Both the position numbers and the translations under genes were made by a program. The notes beneath the pieces are model-generated. The model made no database searches. It was not told the origin of the DNA and saw nothing but the letters and a program-made list of their open reading frames with translations. Of a stretch of 17,782 nt of DNA, positions 1 through 7,856 are shown in pieces. The stretch spans positions 1 to 17,782 of the forward strand of contig JAEEHE010000126.1 of assembly GCA_016280685.1 (NCBI GenBank), written 5' to 3'. The DNA comes from Caryophanales bacterium. Lineage in GTDB: Bacteria > Bacillota_I > Bacilli_A > RFN20 > CAG-826. Numbering within the stretch: the stretch's first letter is position 1; the number at the start of each line of letters is the position of its first letter.

Positions 1-1
1 A

Positions 2-1324
2 AAATATATATTTATCGTCGGTTTAGATAGTAAGAACTTCCCTGGCAAGTGTGCGGAAGATCCAATTATTTTTGATAGAGACTATAAGAAGTTTGGAATT
101 GAAAACGCTTCCTTTAGGAAGATGGAAGAGAACAAGAACGATTATCACGCTTTAATAAAGTTTGCGAAAACAATGGGTTGCGAGATACATCTCTCCTATT
201 CATATTACAATTCTCAAACCACTAAAGAACAAAGCGCCTCTTCCGTTTTCTTCGAGACATATCGTGATGAAAAAGCACCTGAAGTAGTGACTATCGCTAA
301 TCTCAATAACGAATTTAAAAACAATAAAGATAAATTCATCTCTATAGAATTTTTTGAAAATAATTTATTCCCCTTATCTAAGATAGGCGCGGCAATTAAA
401 GAGAATGTTGTTATTGTTTCAAAGAAAGATACTGAAGAATTAGAACTCTCTGAGGAAATAGAAGCCCCGGAAGAAGAAATGGAAACCGCTGAAGAAGAAG
501 CTAAAGATTTAGGTATTACAAAATTATTAGGCTTCAAAGGTTTATCCGCTTCAGCAATTAAAGACTATCTTGAATGTGAATATAAATATTTACTCCACAA
601 CTTGTTGCATATGGAGCAAGAGAAAGACACGAATATTTATGAATTAATACCTGCGAATGATTTAGGAACCATTCTCCATGCGACGATGGAAGAATTCACC
701 CTTAAATCTGATAAGCAACAATTTATTGCTGAAGGTGAAAAGAAAATCAGAGAATATTTCATTACTCATCCATCTGATAATGAACAAGGTATTGAAAAAG
801 AAGTTAACGAATTTAAGAGAATGCTCTCTAATGCGTTTGATATGGAAATGGAATCAGGATTAGAAGGTGTTTTAAGAGAACAAGATTTGGTTACCATCCA
901 TAAATCAACCGGTTTAAGAATTCATGGTTTGCCTGATAAGGTAGAACAATTCGCTAATGGCGATTTTAGAGTGGTGGATTTTAAAACTGGTAAAAAGATT
1001 GCCCACGATGCGAATGATAAAGATTCTATGATTCAAGGTGCTTTATACGCATACGTCATTATGAATGGGAAAAATAAATTAAATAATTACGGGAACAAGA
1101 CAATTAATGTATCCGAATTTGTTTTCCGTTATCCAAGGATGAAACGTTTCGTTTCTTCTCTAGAATTTAAAGACGATAAAGAAAGACACACCACTCAAGA
1201 ATATCTTGATCATTTAGATGAAGTGTTAAAGAGAATCGCTGAATCATTTAAAACTGGTAATTTCGCGAAGAATGGAAAATGCGATGGCTGCTATTTCAAA
1301 TCTGTTTGTGGAGGTAAGAAATAA
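2..1324 (+). CDS. addB: AddB, ATP-dependent nuclease subunit B, C-terminal part (5' truncated by window edge)
   Basis: The reading frame is open from base 2, so this is the 3' end of a longer gene. The ATG at 122 is internal: the 40 codons before it encode a helicase-like core segment (FIVGLDSKNFPG), as in AddB/RecB-type proteins. AddB pairs with AddA to resect double-strand breaks. The C-terminal RecB-like nuclease domain is clear: a GLPDKVEQF segment, then VVDFKTGKK with the catalytic Asp and Lys at 977-979 and 983-985. Four cysteines match the AddB iron-sulfur cluster: one in YLECEYKY (575-577) and a C-x2-C-x5-C group at 1280-1309 (KCDGCYFKSVCGG). A very acidic Glu-rich linker (about nt 434-512) separates the helicase-like and nuclease parts. 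The stop codon overlaps the addA start (TAATG), indicating translational coupling. The family call rests on motifs and gene order. Confidence 0.88.
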   Translation, partial: KYIFIVGLDSKNFPGKCAEDPIIFDRDYKKFGIENASFRKMEENKNDYHALIKFAKTMGCEIHLSYSYYNSQTTKEQSASSVFFETYRDEKAPEVVTIANLNNEFKNNKDKFISIEFFENNLFPLSKIGAAIKENVVIVSKKDTEELELSEEIEAPEEEMETAEEEAKDLGITKLLGFKGLSASAIKDYLECEYKYLLHNLLHMEQEKDTNIYELIPANDLGTILHATMEEFTLKSDKQQFIAEGEKKIREYFITHPSDNEQGIEKEVNEFKRMLSNAFDMEMESGLEGVLREQDLVTIHKSTGLRIHGLPDKVEQFANGDFRVVDFKTGKKIAHDANDKDSMIQGALYAYVIMNGKNKLNNYGNKTINVSEFVFRYPRMKRFVSSLEFKDDKERHTTQEYLDHLDEVLKRIAESFKTGNFAKNGKCDGCYFKSVCGGKK

Positions 1325-4300
1325 TGAAGAGAATTAATTTTACTGATCCGCAAGCAAGAGAAGCTATCTTTAAAGAATTAGAAACTAATTTATTTGTGGA
1401 AGCTTCCGCAGGAAGTGGTAAAACCACCTCCCTGGTTAACCGTATGGTGGCTTTAGTGGAGCACGATGTACCGGTCGATAAAATATGTACAATTACTTTT
1501 ACTATTGCGGCAGCGGATGAATTCTTCTCTCGTTTCCAAGAATTATTATCGAGAAGAAGTATCGATAATCCTAACGATGAATCAATTAATGATTTAGGCC
1601 CCATTACTGAAGATAGTAGGAAGAAATGTTTAAATGCTTTAAATAATATCGATCAATGCTTTAATGGCACGATGGATTCTTTCTGTAATATGGTAGCCCA
1701 TGAATTACCGAATGAACTAGGTTTACCGAGCGATGCCCAAGTAGTGAGTGATGATTTTAAGAAGAGCTTTATCAAAGAGAAATACTTTGAAGTTTTAACT
1801 AATCCCGAAAACCCTCTTTATTCTTTGGCAGGTAAATTTAATCACGCTTTCACTAGTCCGTTTAATGCTTTCTACGCTGGTATCGAATCAATAAACGATT
1901 ACCGCGATTATAAAATCGCTTTTGAAAAAACCTATTTAGATTCTTCCACCGATAATATATTGGATGAAGACTTGGATAAACTAGATAAAGTCGCTAACGC
2001 AGTGATTGATGAAGCTTTTGCTAAATTAGGTAAAGGAGCAAGATCGGATCTCTTACCTCTTAAATATTTAAGGGGTAAAAATATCAAGATGTGGAAAGAT
2101 AATGTCGAAGCTATTAATGGTGCATGTAAAGCTATTATCGGCGGTGCAGCCTTTGCTATCAAAAAATTCCAAGGTACTGATTTAGAGAAAAATTATTTAA
2201 CTGAAAGAACTAGCGCTAGTTATGGATTTGATGACGATACGATTGATTTAGCAAAAAGAATTTCTGAAACATGCAACGAATATCTATTTGAATTAATGCT
2301 CACTTTCGTTATTAAAATGCGTGATGAGATATTAGAAGATATGAAAAAGAAAGGTTATTTCTCTTTCTTTGATTTCTTATATTATCTCAATAAAAAATTC
2401 CAGGAGAGTTGTAATGGTGATAGGCAATTAATTGAACATGTCTTTGAAAGACATAGCCATATCTTAATTGATGAAAGTCAAGACACGAATCCGATTCAAA
2501 CCGAATTATTTTTCTATCTCACCAGCACAGTTAAAACTGATGATTGGAGAAAAGCCAAACCTCACGAAGGCTCATTATTTATTGTTGGTGATCCTAAACA
2601 ATCCATATATGGATTTAGAGATGCAGATGTTAATGCGTTTAATGAAACAAAAGGATTATTTGAACAAGAAGATGAATTAATTTTCTTAACTAAAAATTAT
2701 CGTAGTAATGTTGTTTTAAAAGAATGGTTCAATAGAGTGATGAACGATGTTTTAAAAAATGGTTCCACACCGTTAAAACATCCGAATATTCCTATTGAAC
2801 TCAACACACCGCAAGAATTAGAAAGACATCAATTTGAAAATGATCCTAATATCACATTTAATGGTGTTTATTATTATGAGACCGGTAGAGATAAGAAAGA
2901 AGACGCTCCTATTGTCGCCCAACTTATCGACACAATAGTGAATAACGATAATTACAAAATCGTCGCAAAAAAAGTTCCTGATAAAAATGAACCAGCGAGA
3001 AAGATTGAATATAAAGACATCTTAGTTATTACCAATTCAACATATGTTCAAGCTTATGTAGATGCTTTTGCGGAAAATCACATCCCCTTTATTGTGGAAG
3101 CGCGAATTTTCTTTGAGAAATCACCTTCTTTATTATCGTTAATTAAGCTTATTCATTTAATGTTCGAACCATACAAAACCCAGCATTTAGTCCATGTTTT
3201 AGAGGATTTATATAATTTTGACAGCAAAGATTTATGTCGGATTAAAATGGACGGTTTTGATTTCAATATCGCTAATCTTAACGATAAAGACGGCAACCCC
3301 ATTAACTTTACTGAATCAAAACATCAAAACGCTTTAACATCACTAAATGAACTATTCATGGCTACTAGAGGTATGACTGTTTCCTCAACAGCATTCTATC
3401 TTTTGACCAACATGAAATATCGTTTCTTAAATAAAATCGATAACACTTTCTTGGAATATGCCTACTTCTTAATTGAACTATTAAAGCAATATGAAGTTGA
3501 TGGCACGATTAATTCCTTTGCAGACGCAGATGAATTCTTGCAAGATGTAGTTGGCGGACACTCCGATATTCCTCGAGCGATGAGATTTAAACAAAATGTC
3601 AATCAAGTGAAAATCTCTAATTTACATAAAGTCAAAGGCTTACAAGCTCCGGTTGTCATCTTAGCCGAACCTTTAGCGAAATCAGGCCGTGTACCTTTCA
3701 AATATGTTGATAGAAACAACAAGACCATTTATTTCTCTCGCATCTTTGAAAAGAGAGATAATGGGTCGGAAAATGTTTTCTGTTCGAGTAATAATTATGG
3801 GACACAGATGGATTTGGCTGTTGGCGATAGCAAATCAGAAAGAGGTCGTTTGGAATATGTGGCCGCTACAAGAGCGGAAGCGGTTTTGCTAATTAGTAGA
3901 CCACAGCCTAAAAAGACAAAAGGCAAACAGGATGAAGAAGATAAATCAGAAAAATACTGGATTGATTTAACTCAAGATCCTGAAACCAAAGATTATGATG
4001 TTTTCCCGAACGCGGATAAGGTTGTTGACGAAAAACCGGTTAATGAAATCTTAGATGATTCGTTTGCTTCTGATATTAAAGAATCTTCTAATGATGCTTC
4101 TTATGAAATCAAGAATCCTTCTTTAGCGAGAAGAACAAGACCAGTTAATAACAATGTTGATAGAGTGGTGGAAGCTGATGAAGATCATTCTAATAAGACT
4201 CTAATTGGTACTTTAGTACATAGATTATTGGAGTGTATTGTTAAATCTAAGAATAAATATTCTTTCGATGATTTAATGAAAAAGATTAATGATGAATATC

Positions 4301-4674
4301 GTCCTAGTGAAGATTATTCTCCATTGCTTAAATCTGTTTATGAGCACTTCACTAATGGGGGATATCCACAAAGTACAGATGATGCACCACAAGATTTATT
4401 AAAAGTGTTATTAAATGCGGAAGATGTTATGTGTGAATTGCCATTTGCTTATAAAACTGATAATGGCAAGGACATTGTCTCTGGCACGATTGACCTTTTA
4501 TATAAAGATGATAAAGGTTGGCACATCGTCGACTATAAGACTAATTTAGAAGACAACATCAAAAAATTAGAAGAAGAATACGAGATACAACTAAACACAT
4601 ACGCTAAAGCATTTAAGAACTTCTCAAATGGTGAACCGTTAGTGGACGTTCATATCTATCATATAAATGTTTAA
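1324..4674 (+). CDS. addA: AddA, ATP-dependent helicase/nuclease subunit A
   Basis: UvrD/Rep-type superfamily 1 helicase fused to a RecB-like nuclease, 1116 residues, somewhat short for AddA (usually about 1200). Visible motifs in order: Q motif near Q10; Walker A ASAGSGKTT (27-35); motif II IDESQD (382-387); motif III GDPKQSIYGFRD (422-433); motif IV NYRS (458-461); motif V NLHKVKGLQAP (766-776); motif VI VAATRA (846-851). The nuclease domain has GTLVHRLLE (H966), GTIDLL (D1057), IVDYKTN (D1070, K1072) and a Q1089-x3-Y1093 motif. With AddB it forms the cytoplasmic helicase-nuclease that processes double-strand ends and loads RecA. All catalytic residues appear intact. The start overlaps the addB stop by one base; a hairpin terminator follows the stop. 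Confidence 0.95.
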   Translation: MKRINFTDPQAREAIFKELETNLFVEASAGSGKTTSLVNRMVALVEHDVPVDKICTITFTIAAADEFFSRFQELLSRRSIDNPNDESINDLGPITEDSRKKCLNALNNIDQCFNGTMDSFCNMVAHELPNELGLPSDAQVVSDDFKKSFIKEKYFEVLTNPENPLYSLAGKFNHAFTSPFNAFYAGIESINDYRDYKIAFEKTYLDSSTDNILDEDLDKLDKVANAVIDEAFAKLGKGARSDLLPLKYLRGKNIKMWKDNVEAINGACKAIIGGAAFAIKKFQGTDLEKNYLTERTSASYGFDDDTIDLAKRISETCNEYLFELMLTFVIKMRDEILEDMKKKGYFSFFDFLYYLNKKFQESCNGDRQLIEHVFERHSHILIDESQDTNPIQTELFFYLTSTVKTDDWRKAKPHEGSLFIVGDPKQSIYGFRDADVNAFNETKGLFEQEDELIFLTKNYRSNVVLKEWFNRVMNDVLKNGSTPLKHPNIPIELNTPQELERHQFENDPNITFNGVYYYETGRDKKEDAPIVAQLIDTIVNNDNYKIVAKKVPDKNEPARKIEYKDILVITNSTYVQAYVDAFAENHIPFIVEARIFFEKSPSLLSLIKLIHLMFEPYKTQHLVHVLEDLYNFDSKDLCRIKMDGFDFNIANLNDKDGNPINFTESKHQNALTSLNELFMATRGMTVSSTAFYLLTNMKYRFLNKIDNTFLEYAYFLIELLKQYEVDGTINSFADADEFLQDVVGGHSDIPRAMRFKQNVNQVKISNLHKVKGLQAPVVILAEPLAKSGRVPFKYVDRNNKTIYFSRIFEKRDNGSENVFCSSNNYGTQMDLAVGDSKSERGRLEYVAATRAEAVLLISRPQPKKTKGKQDEEDKSEKYWIDLTQDPETKDYDVFPNADKVVDEKPVNEILDDSFASDIKESSNDASYEIKNPSLARRTRPVNNNVDRVVEADEDHSNKTLIGTLVHRLLECIVKSKNKYSFDDLMKKINDEYRPSEDYSPLLKSVYEHFTNGGYPQSTDDAPQDLLKVLLNAEDVMCELPFAYKTDNGKDIVSGTIDLLYKDDKGWHIVDYKTNLEDNIKKLEEEYEIQLNTYAKAFKNFSNGEPLVDVHIYHINV

Positions 4675-4692
4675 GTTACCTCACAATTTAAG

Positions 4693-4727
4693 GATAATGT
4701 TAAAAATAATTGACATTATCTTTTTTT
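4693..4727 (+). terminator. Rho-independent terminator after addBA
   Basis: GATAATGT (4693-4700) pairs perfectly with ACATTATC (4713-4720); a T-G and an A-T pair extend the stem to ten. The loop is 8 nt and a run of seven T (4721-4727) follows. It begins 18 nt after the addA stop and separates addBA from asnA. Confidence 0.75.
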
Positions 4728-4731
4728 GTGA

Positions 4732-4760
4732 TTGTCTTAAGACAAAAATAGTTAGATAAT
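4732..4760 (+). promoter_or_regulatory. Candidate asnA promoter within a 14-bp palindrome, possibly giving a leaderless mRNA
   Basis: TTGTCT (4732-4737) and GATAAT (4755-4760) are separated by 17 bp, a good sigma-A-type pairing. The -35 half lies in the perfect palindrome TTGTCTTAAGACAA (4732-4745), which could be a repressor operator. A start about 7 nt after the -10 would fall at about 4767, only two bases before the asnA ATG at 4769. No Shine-Dalgarno precedes that ATG, which fits a leaderless transcript. This is inference from sequence; the palindrome is a direct observation. Confidence 0.45.
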
Positions 4761-4768
4761 AATGACCT

Positions 4769-5743
4769 ATGAGCAAAAAACAATTTACATTAATCGAAAC
4801 ACAAATCGCTATTAAGTATCTAAAAGATAAATTTGAATCATTATTAGCGAAGAAATTAAATCTCGTTAGAGTGTCCGCTCCATTATTTGTGAAAAAGAAT
4901 ACTGGTTTAAATGACAACCTTAATGGTGTGGAAGAAACCGTTTCCTTTTTAGTGGGTAATGAGAGAATTGAAATCGTTCAATCTTTAGCGAAGTGGAAAC
5001 GTTACGCTTTAAAGCAATATAACTTTCCTATGGATACTGGTTTATATACCGATATGAACGCGATTAGAAAAGATGAAACTATGGATAAGCTTCATTCCAT
5101 TTATGTTGATCAATGGGATTGGGAGAAGATTATCAGTGTAGAACAAAGAAACAAAAGATTCTTATTTAAAACTGTCTCACAAATCTATTCTGTTATTTAT
5201 AAAGTTAGTAAATTAAGTGAAAAACGTTGGGGTTTTACCTATAATTTACCAAAAAATATCTACAAAATATCCTCTTTAGAATTAGAAAAAAGATATCCTG
5301 ATAAAACACCTAAAGAAAGAGAATATCTCATTACCAAACAATTTAGAGCGGTCTTTATCTATGGTATTGGTTGGCCACTGAAAAATGGCAAACCTCATGA
5401 TGGTAGAGCGCCTGACTATGATGATTGGAAACTTAATGGTGATATTATCTTATTTGATGATGCGATTGATGGAGCGATTGAACTATCATCAATGGGTATT
5501 AGAGTGAATAAAGACTCATTAGTGAAACAAATTAAATATAAAGGTAATGATGAATTATTAAATAATCCTTACGCGCAAAGTATATTAGAAGAGAAACTTC
5601 CTCAAACCATCGGTGGTGGTATTGGGCAATCTCGCCTTTGTATGTATTACTTGCAAAAGAAACATATCGGTGAAGTGCAATCTTCCTATTGGACTGACGA
5701 AGTCATAGAAGCTGCGAATAAAGAAAACATTGAGCTCTTATAA
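4769..5743 (+). CDS. asnA: AsnA, aspartate-ammonia ligase (asparagine synthetase A)
   Basis: Makes L-asparagine from L-aspartate, ammonia and ATP (giving AMP and PPi) in the cytoplasm. At 324 residues it is close to the 330 of E. coli AsnA and matches along its whole length. Recognisable blocks: SLAKWKR (72-78), GLYTDMNAIRKDE, YVDQWDWE (112-119), RAPDYDDW (213-220), LNGDIILFDD, ELSSMGIRV and LPQTIGGGIGQSR (277-289), the class II aminoacyl-tRNA-synthetase-like catalytic core. An in-frame TGA at 4763-4765 excludes an earlier start, so ATG 4769 is chosen although it lacks a Shine-Dalgarno. It is a single-gene unit between two terminators. No T-box-like leader is visible in the 94 nt upstream. 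Confidence 0.97.
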   Translation: MSKKQFTLIETQIAIKYLKDKFESLLAKKLNLVRVSAPLFVKKNTGLNDNLNGVEETVSFLVGNERIEIVQSLAKWKRYALKQYNFPMDTGLYTDMNAIRKDETMDKLHSIYVDQWDWEKIISVEQRNKRFLFKTVSQIYSVIYKVSKLSEKRWGFTYNLPKNIYKISSLELEKRYPDKTPKEREYLITKQFRAVFIYGIGWPLKNGKPHDGRAPDYDDWKLNGDIILFDDAIDGAIELSSMGIRVNKDSLVKQIKYKGNDELLNNPYAQSILEEKLPQTIGGGIGQSRLCMYYLQKKHIGEVQSSYWTDEVIEAANKENIELL

Positions 5744-5756
5744 CTCGATGTTTTTT
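5725..5756 (+). terminator. Hairpin terminator overlapping the asnA stop
   Basis: ACATTGAG (5727-5734) pairs with CTCGATGT (5744-5751) with one G-T pair; flanking A and T tracts lengthen the stem. Six T follow (5751-5756). The asnA stop (5741-5743) lies in the loop. The A tract on the left gives a T-rich tail on the other strand, so it could also serve the converging abiE operon, though the hairpin would lie past the abiEii stop at 5761. Confidence 0.65.
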
Positions 5757-5760
5757 GTTT

Positions 5761-6570
5761 TCAATTAACCATGCATTTTTTTAATAAACCAATTATGGTT
5801 TCAAAAACAATTTTATCTTCCACATTAACCCAATTCTTTTTGGATGTTGCTATACCGTTCAAATAGATTGGATTGTTGAACGTGTTTTCAATTCTTATTA
5901 CGACCTCTAGAATACTTGTTTCTCTCATTTTTGGATCATTTATAATTAGAACGTTAATGCATTTTAATAATTTCGAAATATCGATTGATTGAGAAAGAAA
6001 ATACATGTCATAAATATCTTTATATCTGGTTGACAAAGCCCCAAAGCGAAGAAGAGATTTTAGCTTTTCCGTGAACATTTGTTCTTTTGAATTGATCAAC
6101 AATAAAACCCCTTCATTTAGTGAAGCGATATCAAAATAATATTCAGTTTGTTCTATTTCTAAATATTTATGAACTCCAATATCAACTTTAGTTGATAAAT
6201 AGTTACCAAATGAATCCTCAATATTAATATAGACTCTTTTACCATCATAATCTTGATGCTTTAAGTCTTCTATTTTTCCCACAATTTTTAATTTGATTCC
6301 CTCAATTCCATTGAGAGATTTTACTAGTTCTTTGATGCTTTTTATTGACAAAGGAAATCTTATGAAATCAAAATCAAAATCAACGGTGGCTCTCCTTATG
6401 TTTTGCGATATGCTGCTCATAACTACGCCACCTTTAATAGTTATATTTTTTCTAAATTTACTTTTTGATAATAACAGCAGGATGATATCCTGACATAATT
6501 TGGCTTCGGCCGTTTCTTCACTGTAGCCTTCTTTTTTGTTTTTTTCTGATAATTCTAGAATATTAATCAC
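5761..6570 (-). CDS. abiEii: AbiEii-type nucleotidyltransferase toxin (type IV toxin-antitoxin / abortive infection)
   Basis: A 269-residue member of the AbiEii/MenT nucleotidyltransferase family (DUF1814), the toxin of AbiE systems; related enzymes modify tRNA and arrest growth. The N-terminal block GYSEETAEAKLCQDIILL (15-32) is typical. The active-site region is IKGGVVM (45-51) followed by RRATVDFDFDF (59-69), giving the GG and paired Asp (D64, D66, D68) expected for metal and nucleotide binding. A later RYKDIYDMY (182-190) is the conserved KDxYD motif. Length and motifs look intact, so it should be active. The start is GTG at 6570, directly abutting the abiEi stop, with GGAGG at 6579-6583 well placed. 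It ends in TGA, facing asnA. Confidence 0.9.
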   Translation of the reverse strand: MINILELSEKNKKEGYSEETAEAKLCQDIILLLLSKSKFRKNITIKGGVVMSSISQNIRRATVDFDFDFIRFPLSIKSIKELVKSLNGIEGIKLKIVGKIEDLKHQDYDGKRVYINIEDSFGNYLSTKVDIGVHKYLEIEQTEYYFDIASLNEGVLLLINSKEQMFTEKLKSLLRFGALSTRYKDIYDMYFLSQSIDISKLLKCINVLIINDPKMRETSILEVVIRIENTFNNPIYLNGIATSKKNWVNVEDKIVFETIIGLLKKCMVN

Positions 6571-7113
6571 TTACAAAACCTCCGATTGAATAATACGTGA
6601 TATTAAACTTTTCTTTGGAAATGTTTCCAAATATTCTAGGACTAATGAGATATCTATATCATTTAAATGATTTCGATAATAATTTATAACTTCTTTGTAA
6701 TAATCAAGTGGTATTTTGTTTTTATATCTTGCTATTTCTATTAGCATTCTTTCTTTATTAAATAGTGGAATGGTTATTCCTCCATATTCAATGGTGGTGA
6801 TTCCTATATTTATTAGATTATTATCCATAAAATATTGCTTGATGGAATCATTTTTATACTTGGTTGCATCTTTATTTGTAGCTATAACATATTTATCAGG
6901 AATAACGTCACTAATACCCAAATAATAGAAAGCGGATTCCATAGTGAATATGGCTTTGCGATGTTTCTTTATAAACATCTCAAGTTTTTTAGAATTTTTA
7001 TTTGTTGAATATAACCCGTTGTCAACCTTAAAAATCCTCTTTTCTCTTAAGGCTTTTTCAAGGTAGTAATGACTACCATATAATTTGATGCACTCATTGT
7101 AGTTGTAAATCAT
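6571..7113 (-). CDS. abiEi: AbiEi-type antitoxin / autorepressor
   Basis: The 180-residue first gene of the pair. The N-terminal 35 residues form a winged-helix-like DNA-binding segment ending in FKVDNGLYS, followed by FTMESAFYYLGISDVIPDKY (about 56-75), the hallmark AbiEi block. The C-terminal half (from about 110: IPLFNKERMLIEIARY) resembles the AbiEi antitoxin domain. In characterised AbiE systems AbiEi neutralises AbiEii without a stable complex (type IV) and represses its own operon by binding inverted repeats. ATG at 7113 is preceded by AGGA (7116-7119). The stop abuts the abiEii GTG, so the two genes are coupled. The promoter and inverted repeat just upstream fit autoregulation. Confidence 0.87.
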   Translation of the reverse strand: MIYNYNECIKLYGSHYYLEKALREKRIFKVDNGLYSTNKNSKKLEMFIKKHRKAIFTMESAFYYLGISDVIPDKYVIATNKDATKYKNDSIKQYFMDNNLINIGITTIEYGGITIPLFNKERMLIEIARYKNKIPLDYYKEVINYYRNHLNDIDISLVLEYLETFPKKSLISRIIQSEVL

Positions 7114-7120
7114 ATTCCTG

Positions 7121-7167
7121 TTTAGTAAATATCCGTAAAAAATAATAAAATGCGGATTTTCACTAAA
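7121..7167 (-). repeat. Long imperfect inverted repeat upstream of abiEi, candidate AbiEi operator
   Basis: TTTAGTAAATATCCG (7121-7135) and CGGATTTTCACTAAA (7153-7167) are inverted copies matching at 13 of 15 positions, separated by 17 bp and 32 bp centre to centre, about three helical turns. The repeat lies between the predicted -10 and the abiEi ATG, covering the predicted transcription start. Known AbiEi antitoxins bind paired inverted repeats in their own promoter, so this is a likely operator; binding is inferred. Confidence 0.7.
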
Positions 7168-7196
7168 ATAATAATATATTTATTTATTAAATGCAA
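7168..7196 (-). promoter_or_regulatory. abiE promoter
   Basis: On the minus strand TTGCAT (-35, 7191-7196) and TATTAT (-10, 7168-7173) are exactly 17 bp apart. Predicted start near 7161, inside the right arm of the inverted repeat, leaving a leader of about 48 nt with AGGA just before the ATG. Confidence 0.6.
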
Positions 7197-7297
7197 TAGC
7201 GGTGGCGGAAAGAAGAAAAGAAACGGATAAAAGTAAATACTGAAATGCATAAAAATTGGTAAAACATTATTGATATTAATAAAGCGCCACAATTATC

Positions 7298-7313
7298 AAA
7301 GTATAAATACTTT
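7298..7313. repeat. Palindrome, possible operator
   Basis: AAAGTAT (7298-7304) and ATACTTT (7307-7313) are perfect inverted arms with a 2-bp centre. Two more matching pairs beyond one mismatch extend it to 7295-7316. It ends 31 bp before the predicted -35 of the rightward gene. The size and symmetry suit a dimeric regulator, but no partner is known. Confidence 0.4.
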
Positions 7314-7344
7314 AATTCGTTAATATCGATTTTTTCGAATTTAA

Positions 7345-7373
7345 TTGTGTTGGTATGTATTTTTATGTACAAT
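7345..7373 (+). promoter_or_regulatory. Promoter of the 7396 gene / flotillin operon
   Basis: TTGTGT (7345-7350), a 17-bp spacer and TACAAT (7368-7373). The predicted start near 7380 would give a short leader containing the AGAGGTG ribosome binding site at 7381-7387. Confidence 0.5.
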
Positions 7374-7395
7374 AATGTTAAGAGGTGTAAAAAAG

Positions 7396-7767
7396 ATGAT
7401 TAAATGGTTAAATGTAAAGGCGAAAAATGGTGTAGCGTCACTTTATAACAACAACATAACGCTTAATACTACTGCGATGTATCCATTCGAATCCGCATAC
7501 ATGATTCAGGTTGGTATTGATGATAATAGTAACATCGTTATTCAACCCTTAACTAAAGCGGTTGTGGAAAGCGGTGCCTTAGATGAGAGTTGTTTATTAA
7601 AGATTGAAAGACATAAGTCATTCGCTAGAATCTCATCTGTCGCCTTAATGAAACAAATTGGTGAAGTGCTTCATCTCACCTTATCCAAGAATCCAGTGCA
7701 ATTTGAGACTTCTTGGGATAGTGAAGAGAATATATTAACGATTTTAGTGAAAGGAGGGTCTAAGTAG
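7396..7767 (+). CDS. Hypothetical protein, 123 residues, upstream of flotillin
   Basis: Not recognised. The frame is open from 7345, but ATG 7396 is chosen because AGAGGTG (7381-7387) is well placed for it and the predicted promoter covers the upstream codons. The protein is soluble: no signal peptide or membrane segment. It looks like an alternating beta-rich N-terminal half (ITLNTTAMYPFESAYMIQVGID, about 19-40; then IVIQPLTKAVVES) and a C-terminal half with an alpha segment (SVALMKQIGEVLHL) ending in beta strands, finishing in the basic tail VKGGSK. It ends in TAG, 89 nt before the flotillin gene on the same strand with no terminator between, so the two may be co-transcribed. A role tied to the flotillin is suggested only by position. 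Confidence 0.75.
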   Translation: MIKWLNVKAKNGVASLYNNNITLNTTAMYPFESAYMIQVGIDDNSNIVIQPLTKAVVESGALDESCLLKIERHKSFARISSVALMKQIGEVLHLTLSKNPVQFETSWDSEENILTILVKGGSK

Positions 7768-7843
7768 TATTGAAGAACGATAGTGGTTGTGTGGTTTATC
7801 TATTTATACCCTCAAAAATAGAACAAAGATAATCTAAAGAAAT

Positions 7844-7848
7844 GGAGG
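7844..7848 (+). promoter_or_regulatory. Shine-Dalgarno that sets the flotillin start
   Basis: GGAGG lies 8 nt before ATG 7857. It overlaps the upstream in-frame ATG at 7842, which therefore cannot be the main start. Confidence 0.85.
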
Positions 7849-7856
7849 ATGTAATT

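Larger units (their letters stand above)
7174..7395. other. Divergent intergenic region between abiE and the 7396 gene
   Basis: No convincing gene is seen. A 61-codon minus-strand frame (7187-7372) has no ribosome binding site and overlaps both promoter regions, so it is not called. The region carries the palindrome AAAGTATAAATACTTT (7298-7313), a further inverted pair AATTCG/CGAATT (7314-7319, 7336-7341), and the promoter of the rightward gene. The rest is plain AT-rich DNA. Confidence 0.6.

Noticed and set aside
122..124. ATG at 122 as the start of the first gene
   Set aside because: The frame is open to base 2 and the upstream codons encode AddB-like sequence, so the gene is truncated by the window, not started here.
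4675..4768. T-box or other riboswitch ahead of asnA
   Set aside because: The leader is only 94 nt, holds the addA terminator, and shows no T-box-type conserved sequence or antiterminator alternative.
7187..7372. 61-codon minus-strand frame with a hydrophobic stretch
   Set aside because: It has no ribosome binding site, overlaps the promoters of both flanking units and shows no family resemblance; AT-rich DNA gives such frames by chance.
7345..7395. Upstream in-frame start (MCWYVFLC...) of the small gene before the flotillin
   Set aside because: The -35/-10 promoter overlaps these codons and the Shine-Dalgarno lies just before 7396.
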